59,060 bases of DNA. It comes from a virus. The translations under genes were made by a program, and so were the position numbers. The stretch is taken from positions 1 to 59,060 of IMG/VR virus record IMGVR_UViG_3300045996_002405; one strand, given 5' to 3'. The notes below the pieces were generated by a model. The model was not told the DNA's origin. It worked only from the letters and a program-made list of their open reading frames with translations, and did no database searches. Positions 22,499 to 30,208 of the stretch are shown one piece after another. Every line of letters begins with the position of its first letter. Within the stretch, counting starts at the first letter, position 1.

Positions 22499-23661
22499 GC
22501 CATCTCGTGCAGGACTGGGCCGAGGAGGTATCCGTGGCCGACGTCTACGAGCGCGTGCTGCTCATGTCGCTCGCGCAGCGCGCGTCGCCGGACGGTACCG
22601 GCTGCTACCCCGCTGTTGCCACGCTCGCCCGAGCATCGATGTCGAGCACGCGCACGATCCAGCGTCGGCTCACGCAGCTCGCGGAACGAGGGATCATCCG
22701 GCTCGGGGACCAGGCGAAGGTCTCCTACCTCCCGGCGGGCAAGCGTCCGACGGTGTGGGACCTGATGGTCCCCTACGACTGGTACTCGGCCGCGCAGATG
22801 GAGAAGGTCCAGCTGTGGCGCGCGGAGAACAACCTGCCCCCGCTGCGACCCGAGGACCGCCCGCCGCTGCCCCCGGTCGAACCCGCGCGCAAGCGGCGTT
22901 CGGACTCGGGCAAGTCGCGCCCGAGGAAGCGCACTGCTGAAACCACCGCTGACCAGCAGGAAGGCGATGTGACGCGACTACTAGTCACCCCTGTTGACAG
23001 CCCGTCCGACCCTGTGGACAACCCCCAGGGTGGGGTGACTAGTAGTCCGGCAGGGGTGACTAGTAGTCCTGAACTGACGCGACTCGTAGTCACCCAAACC
23101 CGTAAAGAACTAACCCGTCCTGTGAATCCGTCCTTTTCTACTGCTCCGGTGGGCACGGTCCCCCCCACCGGTACGGAAGTTGACGCGCGAGCGGGGGAGG
23201 GGACGACCTCCGGACACGACGACGAGCGGCACGACCTGCTCGACGTCGAGTCCACCCGGCGCCTGCAGGCCGGGGCGCTGCTGCGGTCCCTGCCGATGCC
23301 GCCCGCAGCAGCCCCGCCGACGCTCGACGAGAAAGCCGCGCTCGTCGAGCTGGTGCTGCAGCTGTGGGCCGCCGGGGCTTCGACGGTGGAGATCCGCAAG
23401 GACCTGAGCCGCGACCTCTCCGGAGTCCGCTACGCCGGACGCATCTGGATCACACGGCTCGGTGTGCTGCTCGAACACGTGCGGGCCCGGGCCGCGGCGC
23501 GGGCTGCGACCCCGCCGCTGTGCGGGCAGTGCGAGGGCAGGCCGAACGAGGGGGTCGCATCCCGGACCGTGTGGCTCGACGACCAGCACGAGCGGTTCGC
23601 GCTGTGCCCGCGCTGCCACCCGGCGGGGTTGCAGCAGGTCGTCTCAATCGGCGCTCACTGA
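22495..23661 (+). CDS. Replication initiator-like winged-helix protein with internal origin
   Basis: 388 residues, ATG overlapping the leader stop. Residues about 15-75 form a winged helix (VYERVLLMSLAQRASPDGTGCYPAVATLARASMSSTRTIQRRLTQLAERGIIRL). Residues 120-250 are a low-complexity linker rich in Thr/Ser/Pro whose DNA contains four iterons and a DnaA box. Residues about 265-340 are a second helical domain (LVELVLQLWAAGASTVEIRKDLS). The end has a zinc site (LCGQCEG...LCPRCHP). The layout resembles lambda-O-type initiators, which bind iterons inside their own gene. No helicase or polymerase gene is seen, so it would recruit host enzymes. Confidence 0.75.
   Translation: MSHLVQDWAEEVSVADVYERVLLMSLAQRASPDGTGCYPAVATLARASMSSTRTIQRRLTQLAERGIIRLGDQAKVSYLPAGKRPTVWDLMVPYDWYSAAQMEKVQLWRAENNLPPLRPEDRPPLPPVEPARKRRSDSGKSRPRKRTAETTADQQEGDVTRLLVTPVDSPSDPVDNPQGGVTSSPAGVTSSPELTRLVVTQTRKELTRPVNPSFSTAPVGTVPPTGTEVDARAGEGTTSGHDDERHDLLDVESTRRLQAGALLRSLPMPPAAAPPTLDEKAALVELVLQLWAAGASTVEIRKDLSRDLSGVRYAGRIWITRLGVLLEHVRARAAARAATPPLCGQCEGRPNEGVASRTVWLDDQHERFALCPRCHPAGLQQVVSIGAH
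22976..23145. other. Putative replication origin: four iterons, DnaA box, AT-richer stretch
   Basis: Iterons GGGGTGACTAGTAGTC at 23032-23047 and 23053-23068 (direct), inverted copies at 22976-22991 (exact) and 23081-23095 (two mismatches). Between them TGTGGACAA (23013-23021) is an exact inverted TTGTCCACA DnaA box. Bases 23096-23145 are clearly less GC-rich than the surroundings and could be the unwinding element. The symmetric layout is inside the initiator gene. Confidence 0.75.
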
Positions 23662-23685
23662 CGTCCAGGAGCGCTCAGGACACGA

Positions 23686-23728
23686 CAGAGCCCCCGCCCG
23701 GGTCCGGTGACCTTCGGCGGGGGCTCTG
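23686..23728. terminator. Terminator between converging genes
   Basis: 13-bp arms CAGAGCCCCCGCC (23686-23698) and 23716-23728; it serves the initiator gene (+) and gene 23754-24089 (-). Confidence 0.8.
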
Positions 23729-23753
23729 GAGACGCAGGGGGCTGATCATCCGG

Positions 23754-24089
23754 CTAGTCGCTGGCGGCGACTCCGTAGGCCAGGAGCGCGGTCACGGGGA
23801 AGGCCAGCGCGAACCACGTCGACAGGACGCCGAGCGCGACGAGCACGATCACGGCGGCCCCGGTGGCGATCACCGCGAGGATCAGCCGGAAGCGCACCGC
23901 GTGGTCGAGTCGACGCAGCTCCGGCACGCGATCGGCGTAGTCGATCTTCGCGCCGGTCAGCGCGTCGATCCGGGCCTGCAGGGCGTGCCACTGCTCGCCG
24001 CGGTAGGTGACGTGCGCCTGGTCGCGACGCAGCGCGCGCAGCTGCTCGTCGAGGTCCGAGGTGTGCTGGTCGAAACGGTCGATCGACAT
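23754..24089 (-). CDS. Small membrane protein with coiled N-terminus
   Basis: 111 residues, ATG with GTAGGAGGCCACC upstream. Residues 1-65 are a charged helix (LDEQLRALRRDQAHVTYRGEQWHALQARIDAL), followed by two membrane segments (FRLILAVIATGAAVIVLVALGVL and WFALAFPVTALLAYGVA). Single minus-strand gene between plus-strand units; a prophage-expressed membrane factor is possible. Not recognised. Confidence 0.65.
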   Translation of the reverse strand: MSIDRFDQHTSDLDEQLRALRRDQAHVTYRGEQWHALQARIDALTGAKIDYADRVPELRRLDHAVRFRLILAVIATGAAVIVLVALGVLSTWFALAFPVTALLAYGVAASD

Positions 24090-24177
24090 GGTGGCCTCCT
24101 ACGGCGACGAGCCAGCGTATCGCGCGCCGGCGACGGTCCGGGGTGGTGATTCACCCGGTCGGTCGGTCGTGTCGGGG

Positions 24178-24206
24178 TTGTCCCTGCACAGCCCTAGCCC
24201 TAGGGT
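24178..24206 (+). promoter_or_regulatory. Promoter TTGTCC-N17-TAGGGT
   Basis: -35 TTGTCC (24178-24183), 17-base spacer, -10 TAGGGT (24201-24206) inside CCCTAGCCCTAGGGTT. The same promoter class as in the minus-strand cluster, here driving the plus-strand unit 24303-25530. Confidence 0.72.
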
Positions 24207-24302
24207 TGCTCGGGTCAGTAGGGCTACAGAGCGGGTCGACCCGGTGGGCCGTAGGAAGCGACCGGGTCGACCCGAGCCCCCGCCGTAGACGGGAGAACAC
24301 CA

Positions 24303-24416
24303 GTGTCCACCACCTACCAGGGACCGAACGACCTCGACCCGCGCGAGCCGGCCGAGTCCGACGCCGCCGTCGGCTGGACCGAGATCGTCGCCAGCGGCGT
24401 CGGCGGCCAGCAGTGA
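24303..24416 (+). CDS. 37-residue peptide
   Basis: GTG 24303 with GGGAGAACACC upstream; 37 residues, acidic (NDLDPREPAESDAAVGWTEIV). Its stop overlaps the next GTG (GTGA), a coupling typical of real genes in this window. First gene after the promoter at 24178. Function unknown. Confidence 0.55.
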   Translation: MSTTYQGPNDLDPREPAESDAAVGWTEIVASGVGGQQ

Positions 24417-24928
24417 GCGACCAGCACGTCGGCCAGGACGTCGACGAGCCCGACGACGCCGTTCGTCAGCCACTGCCGTGGGACGTCGCCGAGCTGAACC
24501 GCGCCCACTACGACGAGCAGGCCCGCCAGGAGGACCAGGTGCACTCGAAGGCCGCGCTCCTGCTCGTCGGCTTCGGCGTGCTCGGCGCGGTCGGCGGGGA
24601 CAAGCTGCTCGACCTCGCCGCGGCACCGACCGCGCGCTGGTGGCAGCTCGCACCGCTGGGCGTCGCGGCCGTGCTGGGCGTGCTCGCGCTGATCGTGCTG
24701 CTGCTGCGCGTGCTGCGCCCGAAGTTCGGACCGCACGCGTTCACCGCGGCCGAGGACCAGGACGACGTCGACGCGGCCGCGTACTGGCACCGGATGACCG
24801 GGATCCTGCGACCCGCGAACCGGCGCCGCTACGACGGCCTGCGCGTGGCGATCGACCTGCTCGTCGCGACGCTCGTCGTCGGGACCGTCGCGGTCGTCCT
24901 GCTCGTCGTCCCGGCCGCAGCGGCATGA
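24413..24928 (+). CDS. Membrane protein resembling a Pycsar effector TM domain
   Basis: 171 residues, GTG. After a hydrophilic N-terminus comes EDQVHSKAALLLVGFGVLGAVGG (charged residue then Lys-Ala at the start of TM1), TM2 (LAPLGVAAVLGVLALIVLLLRVLRP), a charged cytoplasmic stretch ending in NRRRYDGLR, and TM3 (VAIDLLVATLVVGTVAVVLLVV). This order resembles PycTM/DUF5706 effector domains that depolarise membranes. No cyclase gene adjoins it, so it may act in exclusion, sense a host nucleotide signal, or be something else. The family call is tentative. Confidence 0.5.
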   Translation: MSDQHVGQDVDEPDDAVRQPLPWDVAELNRAHYDEQARQEDQVHSKAALLLVGFGVLGAVGGDKLLDLAAAPTARWWQLAPLGVAAVLGVLALIVLLLRVLRPKFGPHAFTAAEDQDDVDAAAYWHRMTGILRPANRRRYDGLRVAIDLLVATLVVGTVAVVLLVVPAAAA

Positions 24929-25530
24929 TCCAACCGGACACCACCACCACCGACAGGACCCCGCCACCGATGACCACAGAGGACATGCTCACCGCTTACC
25001 TGCAGCTGGCCAACGACGCCGTCGCCGAGCTGCAGCAGCTCCCCGTCGGCACCGAGCGCTACGACGCCGGGGCGAACACCGTGATCGTGTCGTTCACGGT
25101 GACCGCGCTGCTCGCCGAGCTCCACGCGATCGACCCCGACCGCGCCGACGCCCTGGCCAGCCGGATCGTCGACGCCCTGACCAACGCCGACACCGTCACC
25201 GACCTCGTCGTCCGCTGGTCCCGCTCGCTCAACGACGGGCAGCCGTTCACGCTGGCCGAGGTCGAGCACGCCGACGACGGCGAGACCGACCCGGTCGTCG
25301 ACACGCGATCCGACGAGCAGGCCCAGCGCGCCGAGTGGTCGCGCATGGTCCACCTGCTCAACACGCTCGCCGCGCAGAACCGGCCGCGCGCCGACGAGCT
25401 GTGGCGCCAGGTCAACGACCCGAACCACCCGCTCACCGCAGCGCAGGTGATCGCCGAGATCGAGGCGCTGCTGCGCCACGTCGCGTCGAGCACGCCCTAC
25501 CAGCCGCCGCAGCGCGGGCCGCAACACTGA
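24925..25530 (+). CDS. Hypothetical helical protein
   Basis: 201 residues; ATG overlaps the previous stop (ATGA), though an internal ATG at 24970 is possible. Helical and acidic (MLTAYLQLANDAVAELQQL, ADALASRIVDALTNADTVTDLVVRWSRSL, AAQVIAEIEALLRHVA). Last gene before the terminator at 25533. Not recognised. Confidence 0.62.
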   Translation: MIQPDTTTTDRTPPPMTTEDMLTAYLQLANDAVAELQQLPVGTERYDAGANTVIVSFTVTALLAELHAIDPDRADALASRIVDALTNADTVTDLVVRWSRSLNDGQPFTLAEVEHADDGETDPVVDTRSDEQAQRAEWSRMVHLLNTLAAQNRPRADELWRQVNDPNHPLTAAQVIAEIEALLRHVASSTPYQPPQRGPQH

Positions 25531-25532
25531 CC

Positions 25533-25565
25533 ACCGGCCCGGTCCACCGCGCGGACCGGGCCGGT
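25533..25565 (+). terminator. Terminator after gene 24925-25530
   Basis: Perfect 13-bp arms ACCGGCCCGGTCC (25533-25545) and 25553-25565, 7-base loop. Confidence 0.8.
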
Positions 25566-25570
25566 TCCAT

Positions 25571-25583
25571 CCCCACCACCAGG
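25571..25583 (+). promoter_or_regulatory. Copy of start-associated motif CCCCACCACCAGG
   Basis: Exact motif 12 bases before GTG 25596, followed by AACGAGGAA as ribosome-binding site. Confidence 0.6.
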
Positions 25584-25595
25584 AACGAGGAACCC

Positions 25596-26321
25596 GTGAA
25601 CGACGAGCACCAGTTCGAGCCGGTCACGCTCGACGAGCTGTACCGGCTGGCCAACGACACCCCGCGCGAGATCCTGACTGCGGCCGCGGCCGCAGTCGAG
25701 GACCTGCAGCAGGACGCCCAGACGTGGCCGAACGTCGCGGCCGCGCTCACCCTGTACGGCGAGCTGATCGCCGGGCACGGACGCACCATCGCGGCCGCGC
25801 TCGCCGACTACGCCGAGCACAACCCCACCCCGGCTCCCGCACCCGATGGTCGGGTGTCGGTGCTGCTGATCGGACGCGAGCAGCACCAACGACTCTGGTC
25901 GGAGGCGGCGGAGGCGACGAGGTCGCGCAACGGCGGCCAGCTCGCGGCCCCCACGGCCGAGGACTACCGGAACGCGTTCGAGATCGAGCACGGTCGCCCC
26001 GACGTCGACGTGCTCGTCGAGCTGCTCGACAAGCACGACCACGTTCGTCCCGTGCTCGTGATCCAGCACGTTCCCGGCGCACCCGACCAGCGCTTGCAGG
26101 TGCAGATCGGCGGGTGGACCAAGGACGCGCATTACGACCGGATCGAGGCCCTGCTGTCCGATCGGGGGATCGAGGCCGGCCCGCCCGCCTACTGGGCACC
26201 GGTCCCGGGTCAGCACCGGTTCCTCTCGATCGCCGCCGGCGGGCAGCCCGGGCTGTTCGACCACTTCGGCCGCGCCGTCGAGCTGGTCGACCCCGGTGTC
26301 GACCTGCACCGCGGCGACTGA
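25596..26321 (+). CDS. Hypothetical protein
   Basis: 241 residues, GTG. N-terminal helices (TLDELYRLANDTPREILTAAAAAVEDLQQD), then an alpha/beta part (GRVSVLLIGREQHQRLW, DVDVLVELLDKHDHVRPVLVIQHVPG, LQVQIGGWTKDAHYDRIEALLSDRG). Stand-alone unit between two terminators with its own start-associated motif. Function unknown. Confidence 0.65.
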   Translation: MNDEHQFEPVTLDELYRLANDTPREILTAAAAAVEDLQQDAQTWPNVAAALTLYGELIAGHGRTIAAALADYAEHNPTPAPAPDGRVSVLLIGREQHQRLWSEAAEATRSRNGGQLAAPTAEDYRNAFEIEHGRPDVDVLVELLDKHDHVRPVLVIQHVPGAPDQRLQVQIGGWTKDAHYDRIEALLSDRGIEAGPPAYWAPVPGQHRFLSIAAGGQPGLFDHFGRAVELVDPGVDLHRGD

Positions 26322-26335
26322 CCCGCACGACCCAG

Positions 26336-26384
26336 CAGACGGCAGCAGGTCCTCACCGTTTTGGTGAGGGCCTGCTGCCGTCTG
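26336..26384. terminator. Long bidirectional terminator
   Basis: 22-bp arms (26336-26357 and 26363-26384) with a single wobble, loop GTTTT. Converging genes end at 26321 (+) and 26388 (-). Confidence 0.85.
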
Positions 26385-26387
26385 GGA

Positions 26388-26609
26388 CTACTTCGCGACG
26401 ATCCGCCGACCGCCACGCGGTCGGAGCGTCACACCTGCCTCGCGCAGCAGTCGGTGCACGGTGCCGTAGGACCGGCCCACGTGCGCGGCGATGGACCGCA
26501 GCGACTCGTCGTTGGCGTAGCGGTGTCGAACCTCCGCCGACAGCTCGTCGCGCTGGACGGTGGACATGCGACGACGTCTGGGCCCGCTCGATCCGGTGGT
26601 CTGTCCCAC
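26388..26609 (-). CDS. Small helix-turn-helix protein
   Basis: 73 residues from GTG 26609, chosen for GGAGG at 8 bases; an ATG at 26567 gives 59. After a basic N-terminus comes a homeodomain-like fold: DELSAEVRHRYANDESLRSIAAHVGRSYGTVHRLLREAGVTLRPRGG, typical of small actinobacterial regulators that resemble resolvase C-terminal domains. Recognition helix about residues 42-55. It follows the excisionase-like gene on the same strand and is probably under the same operator. Confidence 0.75.
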   Translation of the reverse strand: MGQTTGSSGPRRRRMSTVQRDELSAEVRHRYANDESLRSIAAHVGRSYGTVHRLLREAGVTLRPRGGRRIVAK

Positions 26610-26660
26610 GTCTGTTCCTCCGATCGGTTGCCCCGATGGTGGCCCAACCGGCCGCACTGA

Positions 26661-26930
26661 TCAACCGGGCTCGTGGTCGGGTGGTCGCGCCGCGGCCGGT
26701 GGTGTCACCTGGTACCCGAGGGCGCGCAGCTTCCGCACGGCGCACGCGACGTGCTGGTCGTCGACGCAGCGGCAGTCGGGCGACGGCTCGTCGGGAAAGA
26801 CCACGATCTCTCGTCGTCCCCTCGGGGACTGCTCGGCTCGGACGGGGAGACGGCCGCGGTGGTACCAGCGGTTCGCGGTCGGGTAGGACACGCCACGTCG
26901 GCGTGCCCACTCGGCGAGCGGGATCGGCAT
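26661..26930 (-). CDS. Excisionase/MerR-like DNA-binding protein
   Basis: 89 residues, ATG. IPLAEWARRRGVSYPTANRWYHRGRLPVRAEQ...REIVV is the MerR/Xis-type winged helix that reads 'WA...GVSY.TA.RW...G.LP'. Such proteins direct phage excision or act as small repressors. C-terminal Cys pair (DCRCVDD...C). Its promoter overlaps the palindrome at 26936-26959, so it is likely autoregulated. The pairing with the integrase at 7248 is inferred. Confidence 0.72.
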   Translation of the reverse strand: MPIPLAEWARRRGVSYPTANRWYHRGRLPVRAEQSPRGRREIVVFPDEPSPDCRCVDDQHVACAVRKLRALGYQVTPPAAARPPDHEPG

Positions 26931-26935
26931 CGGCC

Positions 26936-26959
26936 GATCTTCTCACGAGTGAGAAGATC
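26936..26959. promoter_or_regulatory. Perfect 24-bp palindromic operator between divergent genes
   Basis: Arms GATCTTCTCAC and GTGAGAAGATC around GA. It starts 5 bases before the minus ATG (26930). Overlapping -10 boxes lie just beyond: TAGCAT on the minus strand (26960-26965) and TAGCCT on the plus strand (26964-26969). A candidate genetic switch. Confidence 0.8.
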
Positions 26960-27006
26960 ATGCTAGCCTCGGCTCAGCCGTGTACGGCCATGAGAGGACG
27001 GACCAG

Positions 27007-28461
27007 GTGGACCAGCGCACCGATCAGCCGGACGACGATCTGCCACCGGCAGACGTCGTCGCCCAGCTCGGGTGGTCAGCGCGCCGGCAGCTCGGTCGGG
27101 AGATCACCGCTCGCCAGCGCGAGCGGACCAGGACGATCGCCGACGACGAGCGCCGGAAGCGCCGCGACAACGCCGAGACCGACAAGCGCAAACGCGCCGA
27201 CGACAAGCGCAAGCGCAGGCAGGACGCCCGCAACGCAGCCGAAGCGGGCACCGACGGGGGGTCGCTGATCGCGCGACACCGCGCCCTCGCGATCACCGTG
27301 CTCACGATCGCCCTGTCGCTGTCGACGGCGATCCCCTCCCAGATCAAGTGGCTCAACGCCGCCCCGAGGAACCTGGGCCTGGCCGCGTGGACCCTCGGCC
27401 TGCTCGTCGAGCTGCTGGGGTGGCTCGGGGCGTTCCTGTACCTCGACGCCGTCAAGCGCGGGAAGTCGGAGCAGGGACGCGTCTACCGACTGACGACGTG
27501 GTTCTTCGCAGCCGTCGCCGCGCTGATGAACTTCGCGCACGGATTCGAGACGTCGTGGATCGTCGGCGTCGGGCTCGCGATCGCCTCCCTGATGGGTGTC
27601 GGCGCGTTTGAGCTGTACATGCACAAGAAACGGAACCTGAAAATCGGTCTCAGTCCCGCTGAAATGCGGGTGATCTGGCTGCGCCAGGTGAGGTTCCGCA
27701 AGGTGGTTCGTGAGCAGAACCGGCTCCGCGCCGTGTACGGAGCAGGCCCGACCGACGAGGTGCTGTGGCGCATGGCGTGGCTGCGCAAGGAAGGCACGCC
27801 GACCGTTCCGGTGCCGCTCGCTTCGCCGGTGATCACGGCGTTCTTTGCCAGCGCGACGAGCGACGCGAACACCGCGAACACGAAGTCCGGACAATCGTCG
27901 GACGTCGCTCCGGTCGACCTGCACGCCGAGCCGAGTTCGTCGACGGCCGTCGACGGCGGTTCGCTGGCCGTGGCCGAGCGCGAACAGGGCGACCACGACG
28001 GCGAACAGGTCATCGAACTCGCGATCGACTGGAGCCAGGTGAACGACCTCGGATCCCTCGTCGAGCGCTACTGGCCCGAGGTCACCGGAGCCCCCGGCGA
28101 ACCTCCGGCGAACAGCGACCAGGCGCACGCGAACGGCGACCCGGAGCAGACCGACATCCTGCCCGTGATCGGCGCGAACGACGCGAACACTGACGCGAAC
28201 ACCGACGGCGAACAGACGCCCGACCCGTACGCCGCGATCCCGGCGGACCAGGACGAGACGGTCGCCGCGGCGACCCGACTCCGCCGCTACTTCGCCCGGG
28301 TGCACGAACTCGGCGTGCCCGCCGACCACATCGCGCCGCGGCGGGGCGAACTGGCTTGCGGAACCTCCCTGCGGTACGCGCAGATCGCGTACCGCACCTG
28401 GTACCACGAACTCACCGCGAACAGCCCTGCGAAAACCGGACACGAACAGGTCGAGTCGTGA
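27007..28461 (+). CDS. DUF2637 membrane protein (AICE/plasmid spread type)
   Basis: 484 residues from GTG 27007, chosen for GAGAGGACGG upstream; GTG 26980 lacks such a site. A charged N-terminus (residues 30-85, Arg/Lys/Asp repeats) precedes four membrane segments (about 90-220): ALAITVLTIALSLSTAIPSQIKW, LGLAAWTLGLLVELLGWLGAFLYL, TTWFFAAVAALMNFAHG, IVGVGLAIASLMGVGAFEL. This is the DUF2637 pattern known from Streptomyces plasmids and integrative elements. The cytoplasmic half is acidic with Asn/Ala repeats and ends in a helical domain that reads like a HTH (LACGTSLRYAQIAYRTWYHEL). First gene of the transfer-like module. Confidence 0.75.
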   Translation: MDQRTDQPDDDLPPADVVAQLGWSARRQLGREITARQRERTRTIADDERRKRRDNAETDKRKRADDKRKRRQDARNAAEAGTDGGSLIARHRALAITVLTIALSLSTAIPSQIKWLNAAPRNLGLAAWTLGLLVELLGWLGAFLYLDAVKRGKSEQGRVYRLTTWFFAAVAALMNFAHGFETSWIVGVGLAIASLMGVGAFELYMHKKRNLKIGLSPAEMRVIWLRQVRFRKVVREQNRLRAVYGAGPTDEVLWRMAWLRKEGTPTVPVPLASPVITAFFASATSDANTANTKSGQSSDVAPVDLHAEPSSSTAVDGGSLAVAEREQGDHDGEQVIELAIDWSQVNDLGSLVERYWPEVTGAPGEPPANSDQAHANGDPEQTDILPVIGANDANTDANTDGEQTPDPYAAIPADQDETVAAATRLRRYFARVHELGVPADHIAPRRGELACGTSLRYAQIAYRTWYHELTANSPAKTGHEQVES

Positions 28462-28498
28462 CCCGCTGAATGCACAAGTGACCGAATAGCTCGACGAT

Positions 28499-28530
28499 CT
28501 GGCGAACACCGTTCGCGCGGTGTTCGCCAG
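28499..28530 (+). terminator. Terminator after DUF2637 gene
   Basis: Perfect 13-bp arms CTGGCGAACACCG (28499-28511) and 28518-28530, 6-base loop. Confidence 0.78.
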
Positions 28531-28591
28531 ATGTGGCCGAGGTCGAGGTTTGCGCCCGGAAGAACACGCCGGACGCATTCCGGGGCTCGGA

Positions 28592-28604
28592 CCCCACCAC
28601 CAGG
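28592..28604 (+). promoter_or_regulatory. Copy of start-associated motif CCCCACCACCAGG
   Basis: Exact motif followed by AAAGAAGGA and ATG 28616. Confidence 0.6.
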
Positions 28605-28615
28605 AAAGAAGGATC

Positions 28616-30160
28616 ATGAGCGACACCACAGAGGAGAAGACACCAACCACCGACGCCCCTGCCGAAACCCCCGCCGAGACAACCCCGCAAACCAGCACCG
28701 ACCCCGCTGTTGTGACGACCCCGGACACGAACGCGACCGAGGTCAAGAATTCCACTCCCGCACCCGAGATCCCCGAGACCGGGGTTTCGTCGCTCGCCGT
28801 GGCCGGATCCACCGTCGGCGCTCTCGGAGTGTTCGGCGCGACCGCGCTCGGCGCTGCGACCGGCCCGCTCGGACTCGCGATCGGCGCCGGTGTCGTGGTC
28901 GCCGGTGTCGGGGCGGGGATGCTGCGAGCGCGTCGAGCCGCCACCGACGGCCACCGCGCACGTGGTGAGGGGCGACGCGGCAGGACCAGGACGGGACGCG
29001 GGTCGGGCTCGCGACGTCGAGCACGGGTGACCGGGGTCGGCGGCACCGGCAAGCGCGCCTCAGCGCTCCGCAGGGCCGCATCGGCACGCAGGGGTGCAGC
29101 GGGGGCCGCGAAGCGGTCTGCGGGCCGTACGGGGGCCACGAAGCGTCCGCTCGGCGCGACGCCGAAACGGCACGTCGGCACCCGGACCCCGACGCGCGGC
29201 AAGTCGCTCGCGCAGACCCTCGGCCGCAGTCCGGCCGCGCGCAAGAGCACCGGACGCGCACCCGGACGCGGCGGAAAGTCGCTGCTCAGCGGCGGTAAGA
29301 GCGGTTCCGGTAGCCGTCGCAAGAACACCAGCGGCCCGAAGAACAACCGCAGCAAGAGCGGCAAGGGCAGCAGCAAGGGCACCGGCGGACGGATCCGGTC
29401 GCTGCTCGGCGGGTCCAACGGTCCTGGTCGCACGAAGCGGTCCAAGGGCAAGGACCACCGGTCGAAGGGCAAGGGCTCCGGCTCCGGCCGCAAGGACAAG
29501 CGGTCGAAGAGCAGGCGCACCCCGCGCCGCTGGTGGCGCTGGATCGCCGGGATCGGCAAGTACTCCGGCGGTCAGCTGCGCCGGGTCGGCTGGTGGCTGT
29601 GGGGACCGAAGAGCAAGCCGGCCCCGAAACCCCTCATCGCCGAGGACAGCGCGCCGGCCGAACCCGCGAAGAAGCCGAAGAAGCCGAAGGGCGCACCCCG
29701 CGTCGACCCCGACGGCGAGACGCCCCGCAAGCGCCCCACCAGCAGCAACCCGCCACGCGGCATCAGCACAGCAGGAGGATCGGACATGGCGAACATCAAA
29801 GACGACTTTTTCGCAGGATCGCGCGACGCCCTGCAGGCCGACTTCGCGCGACTGCGCAACGTCTTCCAGGACGTCGACCGGGGCGGGTGGAGCGACACGA
29901 AGGACGCGATGCGCAGCTTGGCGGCCCTGTTCGAGCAGCTCGGGCTGTCCGGCCGCGTGTTCGCCGACGACAACGACGAGCGCGGCGGCTACGTCGGCGG
30001 GTTCGCCGAGGTCGTGCGCGAGCTGTCGGGACACTCGCTCGGCATCGGGGACCGCTGCCACGAAGCGCTCGACGTCGTGCGCACCGGGCAGAAGGAACTC
30101 GTCGAGTACGCGGAGGACGGCCGCGGCGGCCGCTTCGACCAGAGCACGAACAACGACTGA
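28616..30160 (+). CDS. Spd-like basic membrane-associated protein
   Basis: 514 residues, ATG with AAGAAGGA upstream. Order: Thr/Pro/Glu-rich N-terminus (1-55); hydrophobic hairpin at about 60-105 (LAVAGSTVGALGVFGATALGA...LGLAIGAGVVVAGVGAGML); a 250-residue Lys/Arg/Gly/Ser tract (KSGKGSSKGTGG, RTKRSKGKDHRSKGKG) that must bind nucleic acid or the cell envelope; and a folded C-terminal domain (about 395-514) with helices (RDALQADFARLRNVFQDVDRG, VVRELSGHSLGIGDRCHEALDVV). Its place between DUF2637 and the TraB-like ATPase fits the Spd proteins of actinomycete transfer modules. The assignment rests on context. Confidence 0.6.
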   Translation: MSDTTEEKTPTTDAPAETPAETTPQTSTDPAVVTTPDTNATEVKNSTPAPEIPETGVSSLAVAGSTVGALGVFGATALGAATGPLGLAIGAGVVVAGVGAGMLRARRAATDGHRARGEGRRGRTRTGRGSGSRRRARVTGVGGTGKRASALRRAASARRGAAGAAKRSAGRTGATKRPLGATPKRHVGTRTPTRGKSLAQTLGRSPAARKSTGRAPGRGGKSLLSGGKSGSGSRRKNTSGPKNNRSKSGKGSSKGTGGRIRSLLGGSNGPGRTKRSKGKDHRSKGKGSGSGRKDKRSKSRRTPRRWWRWIAGIGKYSGGQLRRVGWWLWGPKSKPAPKPLIAEDSAPAEPAKKPKKPKGAPRVDPDGETPRKRPTSSNPPRGISTAGGSDMANIKDDFFAGSRDALQADFARLRNVFQDVDRGGWSDTKDAMRSLAALFEQLGLSGRVFADDNDERGGYVGGFAEVVRELSGHSLGIGDRCHEALDVVRTGQKELVEYAEDGRGGRFDQSTNND

Positions 30161-30183
30161 CCCCTGCACGACCTGCTGACTGA

Positions 30184-30196
30184 CCCCACCACCAGG
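30184..30196 (+). promoter_or_regulatory. Copy of start-associated motif CCCCACCACCAGG
   Basis: Exact motif 12 bases before ATG 30209; the following GGAGAA serves as ribosome-binding site. Confidence 0.6.
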
Positions 30197-30208
30197 GAGA
30201 ACACGCCC

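Noticed and set aside
26980-27006. GTG 26980 as the DUF2637 start
   Set aside because: No ribosome-binding site; GTG 27007 has GAGAGGACGG at good spacing.
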